A stretch of 7,312 nucleotides of DNA, taken from Vicinamibacteria bacterium. GTDB taxonomy: Bacteria > Acidobacteriota > Vicinamibacteria > Fen-336 > JAGNNV01. The position numbers and the translations under genes are program-made. The notes beneath the pieces are model-generated. The model was not told where the DNA came from, made no database searches, and saw nothing but the letters and a program-made list of their open reading frames with translations. Position 1 is the stretch's first letter. The number at the start of each line of letters is the position of its first letter. The stretch is from assembly GCA_016650185.1 (NCBI GenBank), contig JAENWE010000265.1:1-7312 (forward strand), written 5' to 3'. Below are positions 5,223 to 7,312 of the stretch, piece by piece.

Positions 5223-7312
5223 CTACTTATCTCCCTGGTACTTGAAGGACTTGTCCGGATAGGCGGGCGGTTTCGGGACTGACCGCGGATCCTTCTTGAT
5301 CTCAGCCAGCAGATGGGCGATGGCGGCGTCGAGTTGGGCGTCCTGCCCGTTGAAAGTGGCGTGCGGCGGATTGTCGACCACCATGTCGGGGTCGAGGCCA
5401 TGATTCTCGATCAGCCACTTGCCCTCGGGACCATAGACGCCATTCATGGGCGCGCGCGCGATGCCGCCGTCGGTGAGGCGGTTGGCCCCGGAGAGCCAGA
5501 CTTCGCCGCCCCAGGTTCGCACCCCGATGACCTTCCCGAGACCCAGACGGCGGAAGCCGTCGGCGAAAGCCTCACCGTCCGAGGCGGTGTTGGCGTCCAC
5601 CAGGACGACCAGATGGCCGCGCGGCGCGAACTGCATGTTCCAGTAGGGCTCTCCGGCCCGGCTCTTCCAGTACATCCAGGCCCGGCGCATCAGTTTTTCC
5701 AGGATGAAGCTGTCGATATTGCCGCCATTGTTGTGTCGCACATCGATGACGATGCCCGCCCGGTTGAAGGCCGGATAGAAATTGCGGTACCACGCGGTCA
5801 GATCGCCGCCACCCATGGCCCGGAGGTGCACATAGCCCAGTTGGCCGCCCGACTTCTCTTCCACGGCAAGACGGCGGTAGTACTCCCAGTCCGTGTAGCG
5901 AAGGTCCCTCTCTTCGGTGGTGGGGACCACAATGACGTCACGCGACGCGCCGGTCGTGCCCCTCCGCACTCGAAGCAGCACCTGGCGCTTTTCCTGGCCG
6001 CGCAGGAGCGACTCGAACTGATCCACCGAGACCGCTTCGACGCCGTTCACCGCCTGAATGACATCGCCTACATTGATGTCGAGTTCGGGATCGGCCAGCG
6101 GCGACCGCTCGCCGGGATAGTCGGGATCATGGCGATAGATGTGTTCGATGCGATAGCCGGAGGCGGCGGCATCGCGGACCAGCCGCGCACCGAGCGAGGG
6201 AACCTTGATGTCGTCCGGCCCGGGCCGCAGATCGCCACCGCGCACGGAAGTGTGGAGAACGGTCAACTCGCCCACCATCCAGCCGATCAGGTCCGAGAGC
6301 TCCTCACGGGTGGTGACGCGATCCACGAGAGGCAGGTGCCGCTTCAGCACGGCATTCCAGTCAACACCGTGCATGTTGGGGTCGTAGAAATAGTCGCGCT
6401 CCATCCGCCAGGCATCCACGAAGATCTGCCGCCAGTCCTCCCTCACGTCGATGGGGAACGTCCAGCCCGAGAGGTCGATCCGCGTCTTGGCCAGGTCAGT
6501 CGCAGCCACGGCTTTCGTGCCGGCATCGATCACGTAGACGTCGGCCTTCTTCCGAACCAGGAGCTTCCTGCCATCCGAAGACGCCTCGTAGGCCGTGATG
6601 TCCTCGACCAGTTTTGCCGCCTTCGGCTCCTTGTTGGCAATCTCGAGGACCATGAGATGGGTCTTGCCCTCGGCGCCGGGATCTTGGGCCAGCCAGTACA
6701 GCGCCTTGGCGGTGACGCTCAGAGTATTGAAGTCGCCGGCGCCCGCGGGCACTTCGTAGATGCGCCGCTCGAGTCCGTCGAGGTCGATGTCTATCCTGGC
6801 CACCGCCCCTGGGACGAGGGTCGTCTTCGCTGAGGCGGATGGGCTTGCCGCTGGCTTGGCCGCGGGAGAGGCGTCGGCCTTGGTCTCGGACTTCTCGGAT
6901 TTTTCGGGCGCATCCGGGTGTAACTCATCCGCCGGTTTGAAGGGCGAGCGAAGGCCTTTCTTGAGCGCGACTTGATACACCTTCATCGGACGGTCGAAGA
7001 ACGGCTCGGGCTGGCGAGGCCCCCAGGGCGCGTCCACCACCGACTCCATATTGCGGTCGGACAGGAAGTAGAGCCACTTCCCGTCAGGACTCCAAGAGGC
7101 GCTCAGAGAATTGACCCGGTCGCTCGTCACCGGCGCAGTCGTCTTCGTCTCAACGTTGTAAAGCAGAATCCGGGCGAAGCTGTTCGAGGCGGTCTGTGAC
7201 CACGCGATCCACCGACTGTCCGGCGACCAGGCCATGTCACCGCCTCCCCCCGATTGGGCGCGATCATGGTCTGCTCTTTCGTCGCGATGGTCAGCACGAA
7301 GACACCGTTGTC
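5223..7312 (-). CDS. Tricorn-type S41 protease with beta-propeller and PDZ domain (5' end outside window, apparent frameshift)
   Basis: C-terminal part of a tricorn-like peptidase, a family thought to degrade peptides released by larger proteases. Residue numbers count from the ATG at 7235. Propeller repeats come first (MAWSPDSRWIAW, then SWSPDGKWLYFLSD at 48-60). A low-complexity Lys/Glu/Ser/Ala/Pro insert spans about 108-140, followed by a helical domain at about 262-335. A PDZ domain covers about 345-435 (LGARLV, NVGDVIQAVNGV). The S41 catalytic core covers about 460-615. The likely nucleophile is Ser552 in TASDGEAFADGF, followed by Asp553; His328 lies in ELTVLHTSVRGGD and Glu610 in LIENHGLDPD, matching the tricorn serine, histidine and glutamate. 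The residue before His328 is Leu, where archaeal tricorn has Ser. The ATG at 7235 is inside the propeller; upstream, DNGVFVLTIATKEQTMIAPN continues the protein in another frame, so the coding region extends beyond the window. Full-length relatives are around 1,050-1,100 residues. Cellular location cannot be judged without the N-terminus. Confidence 0.9.
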   Translation of the reverse strand, partial: QRCLRADHRDERADHDRAQSGGGGDMAWSPDSRWIAWSQTASNSFARILLYNVETKTTAPVTSDRVNSLSASWSPDGKWLYFLSDRNMESVVDAPWGPRQPEPFFDRPMKVYQVALKKGLRSPFKPADELHPDAPEKSEKSETKADASPAAKPAASPSASAKTTLVPGAVARIDIDLDGLERRIYEVPAGAGDFNTLSVTAKALYWLAQDPGAEGKTHLMVLEIANKEPKAAKLVEDITAYEASSDGRKLLVRKKADVYVIDAGTKAVAATDLAKTRIDLSGWTFPIDVREDWRQIFVDAWRMERDYFYDPNMHGVDWNAVLKRHLPLVDRVTTREELSDLIGWMVGELTVLHTSVRGGDLRPGPDDIKVPSLGARLVRDAAASGYRIEHIYRHDPDYPGERSPLADPELDINVGDVIQAVNGVEAVSVDQFESLLRGQEKRQVLLRVRRGTTGASRDVIVVPTTEERDLRYTDWEYYRRLAVEEKSGGQLGYVHLRAMGGGDLTAWYRNFYPAFNRAGIVIDVRHNNGGNIDSFILEKLMRRAWMYWKSRAGEPYWNMQFAPRGHLVVLVDANTASDGEAFADGFRRLGLGKVIGVRTWGGEVWLSGANRLTDGGIARAPMNGVYGPEGKWLIENHGLDPDMVVDNPPHATFNGQDAQLDAAIAHLLAEIKKDPRSVPKPPAYPDKSFKYQGDK
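6816..6914 (-). other. Low-complexity Lys/Glu/Ser/Ala/Pro insert in the tricorn protease
   Basis: Residues 108-140 of the protease change from a charged run (EKSEKSETK) to an Ala/Ser/Pro-rich run (PAAKPAASPSASAK). The segment is likely disordered and interrupts the propeller region. Such inserts occur in bacterial relatives and probably form a flexible surface loop. Confidence 0.7.
7246..7251 (-). other. Homopolymer frameshift site in the tricorn protease gene
   Basis: The plus strand has a run of six C (six G in the coding direction). Upstream, the coding frame reads VFVLTIATKEQTMIAPNRG; downstream, the propeller continues as GGDMAWSPDSRWIAW in a different frame. Adding a single G to the run restores one continuous frame, NRGGGGDMAWSPDS. 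The simplest reading is a one-base undercount or a true single-base deletion. Confidence 0.8.

Noticed and set aside
4404..5282. A 292-codon plus-strand open frame across the permease and spacer
   Set aside because: Very rich in Arg, Pro and Ser, as expected for an off-frame reading of GC-rich DNA; it crosses the junction and has no homology I recognise.
5313..6833. A 506-codon open frame on the plus strand opposite the tricorn gene
   Set aside because: It mirrors the high-GC protease gene on the other strand. Its product is rich in His, Gly, Val and Asp repeats with no recognisable fold, whereas the minus-strand frame has all the tricorn motifs.
1..7312. CRISPR arrays, tRNA genes, transposase genes or attachment-site repeats
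   Set aside because: I looked for regularly spaced repeats, cloverleaf patterns and transposase motifs and saw none; nearly all the sequence is explained by six protein genes or gene remnants.

Overview
The window is GC-rich throughout (about two thirds G+C by eye) and densely coding, with no tRNA, rRNA, CRISPR array or insertion sequence that I can see. It looks like a bacterial chromosome. A tricorn-type protease with a fused beta-propeller, next to a permease resembling the duplicated orphan permeases that are abundant in Acidobacteriota, suggests Acidobacteriota or a neighbouring high-GC phylum. That is inference from gene content, not a phylogenetic result.

Left half, plus strand (1-3740). 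A truncated pyruvate:ferredoxin oxidoreductase gene (nifJ type, last 354 codons) enters from the left edge. Ten bases after its stop lies a gene for a dihydroorotate-dehydrogenase-like flavoprotein, with a Shine-Dalgarno sequence overlapping the upstream stop, so the two are probably translated from one message. A 120-base gap containing a strong 11-bp bulged hairpin separates this pair from a tandem-domain universal stress protein gene. A two-CBS-domain protein gene follows 25 bases later. The layout suggests a fermentative or low-oxygen carbon and electron module (pyruvate to acetyl-CoA plus reduced ferredoxin) beside two predicted adenine-nucleotide-binding proteins that could report energy status.

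Right half, minus strand (3832-7312). Two genes converge on the first block. A tricorn-type protease gene enters from the right edge. Its beta-propeller reading frame is broken by an apparent one-base loss in a C6 run (G6 on the coding strand) at 7246-7251, so the ATG at 7233-7235 is probably not a real start. It is followed 57 bases later by an FtsX/MacB-type permease gene that appears broken: the first transmembrane segment and the C-terminal half are present, but in different frames, and most of the N-terminal repeat unit expected for this family is missing. The junction is at about 4861-4865. Either both lesions are real, or they are sequencing and assembly errors, which is plausible for a metagenomic or draft contig.

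I see no clear new defence or mobile system. The most interesting points are the POR-linked DHODH-like protein, which lacks the usual DHODH active-site motif; the neighbouring USP and CBS genes; the collapsed permease; and the intergenic hairpin.
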